Shown piece by piece: positions 22,912-34,989 of a stretch of DNA of 64,000 nt. The translations under genes were made by a program, and so were the position numbers. The number at the start of each line of letters is the position of its first letter. The first letter of the stretch is position 1. The stretch spans positions 2,086,880-2,150,879 of the forward strand of contig JAVSML010025538.1 of the NCBI GenBank assembly GCA_038503035.1. Reading direction: 5' to 3'. Under the pieces are notes generated by a model. The model was not told the DNA's origin. It did no database searches and saw only the letters and a program-made list of their open reading frames with translations. The stretch is from Crocodylus rhombifer (lineage: Eukaryota > Chordata > Crocodylia > Crocodylidae).

Positions 22912-23930
22912 TAGTACCTGGTAGAGATGGGAGGCCTTCTTTGTTTTTAAAGGTAATTAACGTATATCTTCATTTCTCTTAAAGAACATGGTTTTGTTAG
23001 AAATCTAAAAGACTTCAAAACACACAGTCAAAAACAGTACAAGCAACAAAATCATTAATGACATGGTCTTGGGAAGATCATCTTGTTCTTTCTCCTTTTC
23101 AAAAGCAAATTCAGTCTACAGTCCTTGTAAACCTGAAATATATTATTATGGATTGACCAAAATGTTTCATTCAACACAGAGAAATAGTGCTGATTTTGTT
23201 GTTATTGTTGTTTTGGTGTTCTGTTTTCCATTTTAAAAATACATTTAAAGTAATTCCAAAATTATAACTTAACATTTTTATTTTAAAAATGTAATTATTA
23301 TATTTTGATTTAAACTCTTCCCCCCATTTTATATTTTGGCTGAATTTATTCACCAAATTTGACGTTAGTTCAACAACATTCATGAACAGTTTTAGACAAC
23401 TCCAAATTGTATTTTTTTATACGAAACAGTTACTTCTCTGAGCACTTTTGCCAAGCTCTAATAATTACCACATAACCTTCTGTATTTCTATAAGGAGGTC
23501 AGTATGTCCGTTTGCCATTCCTGCCCTCTTCTGTCATAATGGCAGGAGGCAGAGCCATGCCTTTATGTAGTCCCTTTGAATATTATGAATCCTTAGACTA
23601 TAGGAATAAAATGCCCTCTTTACTTTGTAGGGGCATGGCACACAGTGTTCTTGCTCTTAGGAAGGCCATGTAAGGGAATAGGGTCACAATGCCTTTTTCT
23701 CTATCAATACATACACACACACGTCAGTCACAATCTAGTCCTAATGTAGCAGTTGTGAATGCGAGTTCTGGATTACTTCCTACTGAAATCAACAACAATG
23801 TATTGCTGTTATCTCAGATCAAAAGCCATTTTAACTATTGGATACTCTAGCGTATCCTTAAAATGGCACACTTACGTCCAGTTAAAATTTATCCTGCTGT
23901 CCTTGGTTGTCATTTGAAAGGGTCTCAGGC
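22910..23930. other. AT-rich unique sequence
   Basis: Nothing supported beyond short T runs. Confidence 0.45.
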
Positions 23931-23934
23931 TAGG

Positions 23935-24900
23935 TACAAATATTATACCCACCCTACTTTAAGCATGCAGAAAGCACTCTAAAGCTTTAACTGAACAGAT
24001 ATTCATGGTTCCTAGAATACTTCAAAAATGGCAGATTGTGCTCTAAATGTTAACTCTCAATGGATGTGGTGCTAAAAAGAAGCGCTTTATCTTAGAGTGC
24101 TTATTTAAATGTCTGTGCCACATCCTTCATGAGTTAAGCTAGGTTACATTCTGCTGCCATCCCAGGCAGCATAGTATAGGGCTAAGGTTTAGCCTTGGGC
24201 AAAACTTATTTGCAATGCCCAAGTGCTGGGCCAGCCATGCCCCCTCAGCTGTCACTGACCTGAGTCAGCGAGATCCAAGCCCCACCTCATCCCTCTGGCC
24301 AGTTGAGAAGAAGGGAGCCTTCTCTGCCCACAGCCTCACTGGCCCCATGGTGCACTACAGCCTGGCCAAGGAGGCTGCTGGGGAAGGGGTCTAGGGTCTC
24401 TCACTGCAGCAAGCCCAGCCCCACAGGGCACTGCTGCCTGCCTTGGGAGGGAGGGAGGGGTACAGGAGAAAGAAGTCTAGGCTCTCTGTCCCCACAGCAG
24501 GCCTAGCCCCAGAGCTACAGCGAGCACATCTTGGGGGAGCTGCATGGGAAAGGGGTCTGAGTTCTACGTCCGCACAGCCACCTCACCTCCGTGACACACC
24601 ACTGCCTGGCTGGGGGGCCTGCAGGGTAAGGGGTCCAGTGTCTCTTCCCTCTCAGCCACTGCTGATAGCTGCCAGCTGGTGGTGGGGAGTGGAGCTGAGG
24701 ATAGAGGCCACTCTGGCATCCTCTTGGGAGGCATGCAAGAGTGCCCCCAGCAGCCAGCACGGGCAGGCTTCAAGCCCCCCACACTGAACAGTGAACATTT
24801 CTTCAGTTTTCTCGCACTCTAACTTACAGTGCTTTAAGTAAAGTGCAATAGAGCACTTTCACCATGAGCTTTTTGAACACCTCTACTTAGCTACTGTGCC
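23935..24900. repeat. GC-rich interspersed segment with repeated GCACTCTAA/TTAGAGTGC motifs
   Basis: A GC-rich core (24150-24790) is bordered by AT-rich arms carrying AGCACTCTAAAG (23971), TTAGAGTGCTT (24091) and GCACTCTAACTT (24815), which are inverted relative to one another. This suggests a non-autonomous inverted-repeat element, but exact ends and a duplication are not visible. Open frames of about 110 codons at 24443-24787 lack recognisable domains. Confidence 0.35.
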
Positions 24901-26053
24901 CACAGCTATGATCTTCATAAAACCTAGCTTTACTGAAAATCCATATACAGGAACACATCACCTCATTTCAAGATACTGTCATGAAGTTGCTCAAGTACTG
25001 CCTTTTTGGCCCAGCTTCCTAGCTAGCTCTCTTGAAGTTCTAATCCCACCTCCATTGAATGAAGAGTTTCCATTAGTAAGTCACCCTTCCACAAGCAGAC
25101 ATTAAAACACTGTCAATGTTAAACACATATACTGAGCTTGGCTTATCACATTCTCATAATTTATAGCTATGTGTTGAAAAAAAGCATCTTTTCTTTAAAA
25201 ATAGTAATACATTTGAAAGGTGCATAAAAGATATCTCATGGTGTGCTTACTATGTTTGCTTTTGGTAAATAATACAATTGGAAGTCAAGAACTTGGGAAA
25301 GTTGTTTTTTTTTTTCCTTGGGTATCTCAAGAATGACACTTACCAAGGAAAAATTAATTATAGTGATTGGCAAAAATCGTTACCTCCTCAGATGAAAAAA
25401 GACTTACAAAGAACAACGCTAATTTAGGAAGCGATGTATTAACAAAATGTATACTCAGCTAGTTAGACTTGGATTCGAAGTATTACAGCCCCTGGTCAAG
25501 CTTCTCAGCTGGAATTAAATGTGGATTGAAATGAAATCTTATTCTTGGTTAGACAGTTTTGCTTCTTGACAAAGTCAGAAACAATACATTCTGTTAACTG
25601 TCAAGATTAATATTGTTTCATTTTAACATGCCTCTGATATGTAAATAAAGCTGTGGCCTTGCCTGGCATAGATTAATTAGTTTGGCAAGGAGGGAGGAAG
25701 AGCAAACCTGCCATCACTCATTGTACAGAGCTTTCCCAATGATCAAACTTTCTCAAAAGTTAAATCTCAAAAGGAAAATGTTAAATGATCTTTCAAGATC
25801 AATCTAGTATCACAACATAGTCTAACAGAATATGTGAAGTTTTTTTGTCTTTTCCTATTACAGCCAATTATTAAACTTATCCTGAGTACACAGCAGGTAC
25901 AGCTGTTTAAAGCAGCCTGTTCGTTTTGTCCACACTGTTCATTAATATTCTATTCCATGAGGTCACAAAAACACAAATCAAAAGCCATAACAGAGTTGCA
26001 ATCAGCAGGATTATGGCAGCACAGAATGAATTGGGCCAGAACAGCAAGATGAT
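24901..26053. other. Low-repeat AT-rich sequence
   Basis: Complex, non-repetitive sequence with several TAATTA-type motifs around 25670. No exon or element is supported. It is a candidate for conserved non-coding sequence only by its lack of repeats. Confidence 0.35.
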
Positions 26054-26060
26054 TAATGCT

Positions 26061-26099
<39 letters not shown>

Positions 26100-26152
26100 C
26101 TGGGCAATCAACACACCTAATGCTTATACACAAACATCTGGGTAATCAACAG
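26054..26152 (+). repeat. (AC)n microsatellite within a small tandem duplication
   Basis: 'taatgcttatacaca...catctgggcaatcaaca' occurs at 26053-26112 with an expanded AC tract (26064-26098), and again at 26119-26151 with a short ACACAAAC tract. The unit was duplicated and the AC tract differs greatly between copies. Confidence 0.85.
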
Positions 26153-26364
26153 AAAAAACAAAAACAGAAAACACAAGTCCTAATGAGGCTTAGTTTATGC
26201 TTATGTTTTTAAAGCCTGCCTGTATGTGGCAGTGATTCTTCAAAGATACTGTTGCATCACTGTAAGTCTGAGTAATCACTGGGATGAGGCTTTTCTTGTT
26301 GCAGTCTTATGTGAGTGTGCTAATTCCAAGTTACAGGATAATACTTTAAGTAAGTAGAAAACAG

Positions 26365-26482
26365 GGCAGGGTGGCATCTTTGAGACTCCTTCAGAAATGC
26401 ATAAGCTTTTGTACACAACATCCTACTTTATTAGAGGCATATGGACTTCTGAGCAAGTTAGTCTCTAAGGTGCCATTCTGCC
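26365..26482. repeat. Foldback repeat remnant with AAGCTT core
   Basis: GGCAGGGTGGCATCTTTGAG (26365-26384), continuing ACT, is an imperfect inverted copy of AGTCTCTAAGGTGCCATTCT (26460-26479), continuing GCC. Inside is ATGCATAAGCTTTTGT, resembling in reverse complement the AAGCTT(A)TGC part of the hammerhead-like repeat. 'ttagtctctaaggtgcca' is itself a well-known tail of a reptilian interspersed repeat. Confidence 0.45.
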
Positions 26483-28202
26483 TGACTTCAGAATAACACA
26501 GACAAGTACATCTCTTTAAATAAGCAATAATGAAATTCAAAAACTACTTTTTAATAGATAGCAGTATATATTTTTGTACTTAGAATGTTTTGTTTAGAAA
26601 ACAAGCAAGTTTGAACTATGAGCTGGAAACATGCTCTATATCTGTTATAAGTTTGCATTTTACTCTTCCTTACCTAAAACAGGACCAAGCTCCATTTATT
26701 TCCTGTTGTGCAAGTGGAAAAGGATTTTTCCCCCCCCAAGAAAAAAATCTATACACCTAAATTCAGAAAAAATAGATACTTATTTATAAATCAATTAATA
26801 TAGATTCTCCATTTCAATTGTATTATAGTGAAAAAGCTGTATTTAAATTTAAAAGCATAACAGGTTAGTCCCTAAACAGAAAATACTTAAAATGTTACAC
26901 ACCACCGTAATGAGTTGATAGTTTCCATAAAACCTCTATTTTGAACGAAAACTATATGTCTATTGCAAGGGACTAAGACCTATATCCAAAATCAGTTACC
27001 TTGTTTTCTTCCACTTAGCTTCCTAGTAAACATTTGAGAGACGGTACAGATAAATATGCAACTCATGTACTTATGTTAACGCAAATACATGTATGAGTAA
27101 TATTAGAAAAATAGATCATGTGGCTACGTAGATGTAGAACCTCCTTCAGGTTGCTAAATGCTCTTAGGAAGTATTCATAAAGACAATCAAATATTCTCTT
27201 TATAAACTTAACTGAATCAAAAGCTAAGTAACTAAATGAGAAGCTACCATGACAAAATAATATTAAGTGCTTTAGATTACCAATGTTTGCATCTGTCGCT
27301 ACTAAAATACTCCAATAAAAATTGCATAGGCAAATGCAGAGTAAGGGGTTTTTTCAATAGATTTTTTTTTTTGCAAGCACCTGACAAGAAAGAACACTTT
27401 GAAATTTTTATGGAGATGAAAAAAATTGGAAGCATATTAAGTTGAGGCAGTAAAATTGGGCTTTTTGTCATTTTTAATTGCTTGAATTCATAACCTAGTT
27501 TTGCTGAATAAAAACTGGATGTTACCGCTGACTCAAGCAATTTCCACATTTTTAGTACGTTCAAAAAAAGTAAGTTTTTCATGTTATTGGAAACCTAAGT
27601 TGGAGGGGGGGGAAAGGCACTTAATAAGTTTTCTTGAAGCAAGAAATTAATTTTTCATATTTTTAACCATTGGAAAACAGTCCTTTGTCAAAAATTAAGT
27701 TTCTATGCACGAAATGTGTAGTTAATTGTGGAACAAAACTAGTCTCCTATTTTCCTTCAACTTGGTGGAAGAAACCATATCATGCTTTTTTTGATGAAAC
27801 TGAATGGTAAATCACAGCCTATATAATTTAACATGGTTAACTGAAATCAAATGCCGAAAAGGCATTATGAAGATAAATGTAAGGAAAAGAAATACTTACA
27901 CTCTATACCAATTCCCTGAAGCAAACACAATGTCACACTGTTGAAATTGAAGTTCAAGCCAAATAAAAGTACAGAATGCAAAATGCCTTAGAAGACAGCA
28001 AACTCACTATCTTTTCTATTTTCACCATCTGACTCTTAAAAAAGCCAAAAAAAAGAACAGGTGGAGGTTTGGATCAGAGCTTTCTGAGCACAGTACACCA
28101 CAGTTGAGCAAATATTCCCGGTTACAAAATTCAACTTAACACATGGGTATTTTGGAAATAAATGCTGAAAATTCCCCTGAATAAAAGAATGTCATCAATC
28201 AT

Positions 28203-28230
28203 GCATGCATTTTGCTAGCTAAATGCATGC
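28203..28230. repeat. 28-bp palindrome of ATGCAT type
   Basis: GCATGCATTT (28203-28212) and AAATGCATGC (28221-28230) are perfect inverted copies around a centre that is itself nearly palindromic (T-GCTAGC-T). It contains octamer-like ATGCAT/ATTT combinations. Confidence 0.7.
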
Positions 28231-28335
28231 CATTTCAAATATCTAATTTCTGCAAAATATAAGCCTTCTTTTTCATCCAAAAGCAATGCAAGGAATAGAG
28301 TTTGGGGGAGAAGACAAGTTAATTATGAAGCTTTC

Positions 28336-28358
28336 TTTTTTTTTTTTTTTTTTTTTTT
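28336..28358. repeat. Poly(T) run, 23 bases
   Basis: Homopolymer without an attached recognisable retroposon. Confidence 0.95.
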
Positions 28359-31300
28359 GAAAGGCTAAACTTCTCACCCCCTATGAACCGAGTAGGTATG
28401 GCATTAATCTAATTTCTAAAAAAAAGCCCTTTTGATCATCAGTTACCTATATTTTTGGCTTGATTACTGAACCTTATTTAGAGTTGGCCTTTGTAAATAC
28501 TCCTGACAAGAAACCTTGATCTGTATGTAACGTGTAATTCAAGATCAGACAAAAAGCAAACAACTTGCCTACACTGATTTCTAGATTAAGTGCAGAGTAA
28601 GTCCATTCAGTGCATAACAATGAGAAAAAATGCCACAATACTTTTTTTTAATGCAAGAACAATTCATTCTTCTCAAGTTAGTCTACTGTAAAAGCCATCA
28701 TTTTTTTCACTCAGACTCTAAGCTGCACTTATGACTATTATTCACTAGTATTTACAGATCACATTTAAACCTGTTTTTGTTGATTTTGTTTCTATGGGTA
28801 TTTTTAAGCCTCAGAGTACATTGCTTTAAGATGGGACCATTTTTAGAAATTTGCCTGAAACCCTAATATCTATCTTAATAGAGAAGGCTGAAAACCTCCT
28901 TATTCTTTGGCAGTTTTGAGTTTGCTTAAAAAGAATTCAATCTTAACATCCTAGATATTAAAAAGAAATGGACTGACAAGCTTGGAGAAGTAGGTCTTAT
29001 TTGTGAAGGATTATATATGAATTATATTAGAATCATATTCTTTTCCTATACCTTTCCTAGCAATTATTTAAAAGTAAGACTTGACGATATTTAATTTTTC
29101 TTCCCATTTATGACCACCTGTATGGTTTGCAACCTGTTTTTGTAAATTATTAATCTCACTAAAATATTTACCTGTATACATTTTAAGATGACAAAAATAA
29201 GAGTATAGACTTTCATTATTTTTTAAATTTTGTATTAGTAGAATCAAGAAAGGTTTTAAATTGAATGCATTAATATCTATTTTGTGATAAAAAGGTATTT
29301 TTATAGGTGAAGTTAAACTGATAAGAATTATGTAGAAAAATGTTAAATACTCCTGCCATAAGATAACTACAACAATATTTTGACCCATTTAAAGTTAAAA
29401 ACGCAGAAAAGAACTCCTCTCTGAAAACAGTAATCCAAATGCTCAAAAGAATTAAGTCGCTTCAATCCTTTCAACAATTTGGCCAGTTGAAGAAATTTAT
29501 TCAGGCAAATGAGAAGAGGAGAGAAACTTTTAAGCTTACTTTTTCCAAACCTAGGCATGACGTTTAAGCTAATTAAATGTTTGCAGAGATATCAACATAT
29601 TAGTTGTCAAGAAGGTAATGATAACATATACATGCTTGTGCATACTGTACAGGAAATGAAGCAGAAACAGAAGATACAATGAGTCTGTCACATTTTAAAA
29701 GCAAGCAGTCTGGTGCTGTTTTTAACAAAAGATATTAATCCTTTCATTTTAATCTTTCGATTGATAAAATGACATGTGATGTTGTGACTGACCACAGGTG
29801 TACACATTGCACAGTACACATGGAGGCACCTATAGATTATCAAACAAAGAAGTCTGTTATTGATACTTTAAAATGATTCCTAAATGAAAGCTATGAAAAT
29901 TCATAGTAGAAATTGTATTGATGATCAAATTATAGATTGTTGTATAGCTGTAGATAGGTTTGCATCACTTTTCTGAAGTCAATCCTTTCAAGTGTACATC
30001 AAAATATTGTTCAAATAATAGCGTACGAATAGTAATACACATTACAGAAATTAAACATGTTTTTAACAAAATACCAAAGCAGCCAAACTTTGTAGAATAG
30101 TATCATTTCAGTTCTGGAATAGGTTGGAACTCAATATTTTGAGAAATATTAAACTATACCAGTATTTAATATAGGTAAAAAATAAATTAGTAACTTTCTC
30201 CTTAATATTGGGTAAGTTGCAATTACTTCTATAGGAAGGGTATTCTTGACTATTCATATGATTGCAGAAGATCATTTTATCTATATGAACGTTAAAATGA
30301 ATAAAATACTTGAGAAGACTCTTAAGACGATGGCAAACAATATGATTTTATGGTATCTAAACAGAGAAACTTGCTACCAACCCTTAACTGCATGAACATT
30401 CAATACTCAATGTTCCACGACAAAACTGTGCCATGATTTGCTGTACCATAGTGATACTAAGTCTGAGAACATACATGATACAGCTGATATTGGACTCTGG
30501 AAGGGATTTCTTTTACATCTTTTTCTCCTGAATAGTTTCACACAGCAAAATCTTTCGTTAAAGAAGAAAGTTCAGAGTATTCAAATTATTCTTGAACTGG
30601 ATAAGGGGTTAACCTATAAAACATTGTTTTCAATCCAGGCTTTTATGACACATTCAATTTTTGAAAATATTTCTCTAAAGGACATCTTAAATAAAGTTCA
30701 TTTGTAAGTAAAGGTAAAAGTGAAATATTAAAAAAATAAATAGTGACATTCAAACCCCCAGTGCCCTGACATGTATACAATTACATGGGAACAACTTTAA
30801 AATTATCAGGTAAATAACTGCGCCTGTTCTAACATGACACTGCATTACCAACAAGAGGTATTAAACTACTTAAATATGTAACCAATCTGACCAGGGATGC
30901 TACTAAGCATCTATTAAAAGGCAGTCTCACACCTTAGAATACCATCCCTAATGAGATTTCTGCAATTTTTCATATAAATGCTAATATATATCCCATCAAA
31001 AGAAAGTTAAAGAGCTCTTTGAAGATGAAGTTCACACAAACTTCAGTCAGGCACAAAAGAAGGACAATTAATCCCACCACTTCTGCCTTTGTATAATTAT
31101 TGCCTACGTTCACGTATCTGTAGATACAGGCACGCAAATAGATAAACATAAGCACCATCCTTTGGAGAGTTATCCCTTTAAGTTTACATACCATACACCT
31201 CTCACACGATGAAAACCCATCAGCATGCCTTTAAAATTGCTCTTGGTTTTTATTCCATCAATTGCTCAGATTCCTATTCTAATCACATAGACGGAAGCCA

Positions 31301-31527
31301 CATGCAAACACTAACCTCTCCGCATTAATGTTGAGAAGCCACTGAAGGCAGCTACACAATAACAGCAGCCAAACATGTCAATTTGCCCTCCCCCCCCCAC
31401 CTCCTCCCCACCCCCTTGCATCTCTTTCAGTGGGTTTAATGCCTTTGCTCTGCATCACTGGCAAAGGCTGTCTTTACCCGCTTTCCCCTCTCTCCCTTGA
31501 ATTGTTTAAAACCTTCTTCTGCCTTAC

Positions 31528-31572
31528 CTGAAGGGCATCTCCCACGACTGCAATTAGCTGCCAAGATTTCAT
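31528..31572 (-). CDS. Weak candidate: first coding exon ending in a splice donor
   Basis: On the minus strand an ATG at 31572 (context CGACAATGA, A at -3) opens 15 codons, MKSWQLIAVVGDALQ, and runs directly into CAG|GTAAGG, a near-consensus splice donor at 31527/31526. The following 280 bases on the promoter side (31573-31850) are non-repetitive, less AT-rich and include an E-box CACGTG at 31648-31653. I do not recognise the peptide and cannot find a second exon, so chance is quite possible. A short hydrophobic N-terminus (LIAVV) would be compatible with a signal sequence, but this is speculation. Confidence 0.15.
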
Positions 31573-31573
31573 T

Positions 31574-33100
31574 GTCGGCTGCAAAGTGCCTCCTGTTTCC
31601 TCACCAGGAGAACACAAGAGAAGTAAGGGAAAACAGCAAACGGCACCCACGTGCTGGCAATATAAATGACTACAGACATCTGTCGTGCTTGCTGTGCGTT
31701 TGCTCCGTTCTGCTTTTCTGCCTGCCTCACAATGCTTGTATCAGGTGCTAGATGCACCTATAGCTCCCAGCCCCAGGAAAGAACAACATATACAAGCTCA
31801 CAAAGAGACGATATAAAAGGGCTACTGATGTGAAGCAAAACCAGAGCTTTCAAGGCTGACTTGGCTAGGATAAGATTATGTATTCCCCACTCTCATCTCC
31901 CCCCTCTAAAAGTATTAGACATGCAATACTATTCTAAGCCCCAGCCCAGGTTTTTACTAGAGCTATTGCCAGAACTGTGTTGGTCCTACTATCTCTCCCT
32001 ATTGCACGTGTCCCTTCCCTGTTCTTTCAAGCATTAAATATGTACCACATGACAGAGTAGGGCACCTTGCACAGTCCTTTGAGTTCACACTTGACAACCA
32101 ATTTTAACTCGCGAGCATGAAATGTCTAAAGGCAGAATGTAAGCACTTCCAATTACTTACGCTATACCTACATTATTTATAATGTCTGTGGGACAGTATT
32201 TATGACTCGCAATATGCTGCTCTAGACAGACAGACAGACAGATAGAAGATGTAAAACCATTCTACATTTTTTGTGGGGGTTTTTCTCTCTCTCTTGCAGT
32301 TTCATTGATAGCTTTTGCAGTACGTTCATCCAGTGGAGTCATTTCGTTTTCTTTGTAGATAAGGGCAACGCTAGGCAGACCTACCAAAACTCATATCCGC
32401 CTAGAAAAGAAAGCCAATTATATTTAATAGTCAGTTTAGGGAACTTCAAATTAGATGGGTTCTATTTACATTACAAATAAAAGATTTGGCCTCTTGCTCA
32501 GCTTTGGAAGGTTTTATTTATTAATGTATGTATTTATTATCGTATATTTTGTTGAAATGGCTAATGGTAACTCCAAGGTGCCATTCTAAGTTTGCTAGAA
32601 ATGGCATGATTGCACACGTTTCTCCCCTAAATAAAGGAATACTGTGTGACACTGTCATCAAAACTTAGATATATTTAGATAGAGGGGCTAACAACCAAGT
32701 TGGGAAAGAGAGAATGAAATTTTATAATCTACTTGTGTGTAGAAAAAAATATTTTGCCAAGTGTGTTATTCCTTGATGAGGAACGAAGGAGGAAGAAAGA
32801 AAGGAAGGAAGGAGAAAAGAAAAGAAAACAAGTTTTCCGTGTAGATCTGCACAAATGAAATAATAAAACCTTTTAAAAATGGCTTTTAGGCATTCCGGTA
32901 TCTAACTACATACTGTAGAATGAATAATAATAGAACTCTGGTAATATTATGGCAAAGTATTCTCAGGCATGTTCAGAGAAAGTGCCTATTTGTGTAAAAT
33001 ATATTAGCATATTGCATAGCCGCGCAACTTTTGAAAAATAATGAAGTAGCTAGTAAAGCTTCTCTTAACATTTATCATAGTTCCAGATGAAAAGGGTGAT
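31574..33100. other. Unique sequence with short simple repeats
   Basis: Contains a (GACA)n run at 32224-32241 and a purine-rich GAAA/GGAA stretch at 32785-32830. A TATAAAAGG match at 31812-31820 on the plus strand has no supporting gene. Confidence 0.4.
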
Positions 33101-33102
33101 TT

Positions 33103-33153
33103 TGTGTGTGTGTATATGTGTGTATACACACACACACACACACACACACACAT
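33103..33153. repeat. (GT)n-(AC)n inverted microsatellite
   Basis: GT units from 33103 pass through TATATGTGTGTATA into AC units ending at 33153, so the two halves are self-complementary and could form a hairpin. Confidence 0.9.
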
Positions 33154-33439
33154 ATGTATGCAGACCAAACATAGAATTTGCATTCTTTTTTTTCAAAAAA
33201 GTTGGATATACTAAGGAAAAAATATGTAAAATACAGATAAAGATTAGATGCATACGTTTACAATTAAGGGGTTTTTGTTTTTGTTTTTGTTTAAAGTTAT
33301 CCATAAAAATTGCATTTACTTCTTTTCAGGGTGTGTGTAGAGAAAGCAAATAAGAGATTCTGCCTGTGATGCAATCTCTTTTTTCTTTCTTTTATTTAAC
33401 ACCGCTTTGTAATGTAGTAGTATGTAATAAAAAAGTAGA

Positions 33440-33690
33440 GAGGCTGCAGGGATTAGTAGACTGAATATTGAACTAATAGCCAAAAACTGCGATCCCAATT
33501 CTAACATTGACTTGATATATGGCCTTGACCAAAGTACCCTATTCCTTACTTTCCCCATCTGTAAATTAGAATAATAATACTTACAGTGCCTACTTATCTC
33601 CCTGCTTCTCAGGGGGCTTGTGACGATTAATGTCTCTGCAGCACTTTGAAAATGAAGAACTGTATAAGTGCTATATTTGAATGCTATAGT
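33440..33690 (+). repeat. MIR-type SINE
   Basis: Nearly the whole body is recognisable: 'atggccttgaccaaagtacc', 'actttccccatctgtaaatt', 'agaataataatacttacagt', 'ggcttgtgacgattaatgtc' and 'cagcactttgaaaatgaaga' followed by 'aagtgctatat'. These follow in order the MIR landmarks 'gaccttgggcaagt', 'tttccccatctgtaaaatgg', 'ataataatacctacc', 'tgtgaggattaa' and 'gcgctttgaaa...agtgctatat'. A polymerase-III-derived ancient SINE, inactive. Confidence 0.75.
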
Positions 33691-33699
33691 TCACATATT

Positions 33700-34500
33700 A
33701 ACTACAGTATTTAAGTTTAAAGAATGCCAGAGTTCAAATATATCATATCTCTAAGCCTACATATACCATTGATACAATATGTTTTCCTGTTACTTCTCTG
33801 GAGGATGTTAAATTTTTTATTTACTTCACCAAAATATTTGGGGAAATGTTTACAATTCTTCTGATTTTTTTAAAATCATTTTTTCTGCCTGCATCGATTT
33901 CTGATGTTAAGATCAGAATTAAGTTAGAAATAATAACAACAGCAGTAGCAGACACCTTTTAAGGTTATAAAAATTATAATGATCAGAGCAAGGTCATTCA
34001 GAGTTAAAGCTCACAAAAAAACCTACCATAACTCCATCCCATTGTTTCTAGCCATTGCAGCACATATGGTCATTTAATCAGAGGACCAGCAATACTGGCA
34101 GATGTTATTCGCTGTATTGGGTACTGGTCTTCAGATAGTGCAATACTTTAGTTCAAGTAGTGCAAAACAGTTAAAACAAATTAATTATCCCACTTGTGAC
34201 AAATATTTGGAAAAAAATATTAGGCAGGAGACAGCATGGTAATGCGTGATACATACTTCACAAAAGAGTCTTGATTTACTGGCCTAAAGTTCCAACGTTA
34301 GCATTACCTTTAGGTGGCTTTATGAAATTTAAAAGTAACCGTTCCAAACTACTACTTAATATTGTTATAACTGAAACATTAATTAGGGAAGAAAAAAATC
34401 CTCTTTCAGTTTCTGCATTTTGTCTATTTGGCAGGTCTTTGTGTATACTGGCTTCCACCACTTCTCCTGTGTAGTCAGTCAGTTTTGCCTGTTTTTAAAG
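33700..34500. other. AT-rich unique sequence
   Basis: Nothing supported. Confidence 0.45.
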
Positions 34501-34504
34501 TTCC

Positions 34505-34981
34505 TCCTATGCCAGGGGTTGTCAACCAGGGGTACACATACCCCTGGAGGTAGTTTGATTGGTCCTAAGAGGTATGCATGGGCAGGCTGGAACGGAGTGC
34601 TGTCGCCTCCCAGGAGCAGGGGTGGGGCAGGGCGAGGGCAGCAGCACCCCTCTGTGGGGTGGAGAAGCACACACGTGGCAGCTGCCATCACTACCCACCA
34701 GCCTGATGAGCTTCCCCACCCCACAGAGGGCTGCCACTGCCTTCACCCCAGCCCAATGAAGTTTCGTGCTCCACCTCATCCCTGTTCCTGGGAGGTGGCG
34801 GTGTGCCATCCCCACCAGCCTGTGTGCTGTCTCTGCCCCATGTCCAGGATTGCGCCACCCACCCTTGCACCATTCTCGCCTCCCTGCTTGCGTCGGGCCA
34901 CATGGCACCTCCCCCCGCAACTCCGTGTCCAGCTGCCGGGGCTCCTTTGATTAAAAAAGGTTGAAAACCCATGTCCTATGC
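34505..34981. mobile_element. Non-autonomous hAT-type element with 8-bp duplication
   Basis: Ends CAGGGGTTGTCAACC (34513-34527) and GGTTGAAAACCCATG (34959-34973) are terminal inverted repeats of the hAT CAGGGGTT type with three mismatches. The 8-bp sequence TCCTATGC occurs on both sides (34505-34512 and 34974-34981), as hAT transposases produce. The 461-bp body is GC-rich and carries only composition-driven open frames, with no transposase, so it would have been moved in trans. Confidence 0.9.
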
Positions 34982-34989
34982 CATAGAGG

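Larger units (their letters stand above)
26490..31350. other. Low-repeat AT-rich sequence, longest in the window
   Basis: About 4.9 kb with no recognisable transposon beyond a 23-base T run and one palindrome. Open frames are short and compositionally AT-driven. It is probably intron or gene desert; conserved regulatory sequence is possible but cannot be shown from one genome. Confidence 0.4.

Noticed and set aside
31812..31820. TATAAAAGG as a promoter
   Set aside because: No supported gene starts downstream on the plus strand; single TATA matches are common in AT-rich DNA.
34420..34950. 176-codon frame across the hAT element
   Set aside because: It crosses the target-site duplication and transposon end, so it cannot be an ancestral gene; no domain is recognisable.
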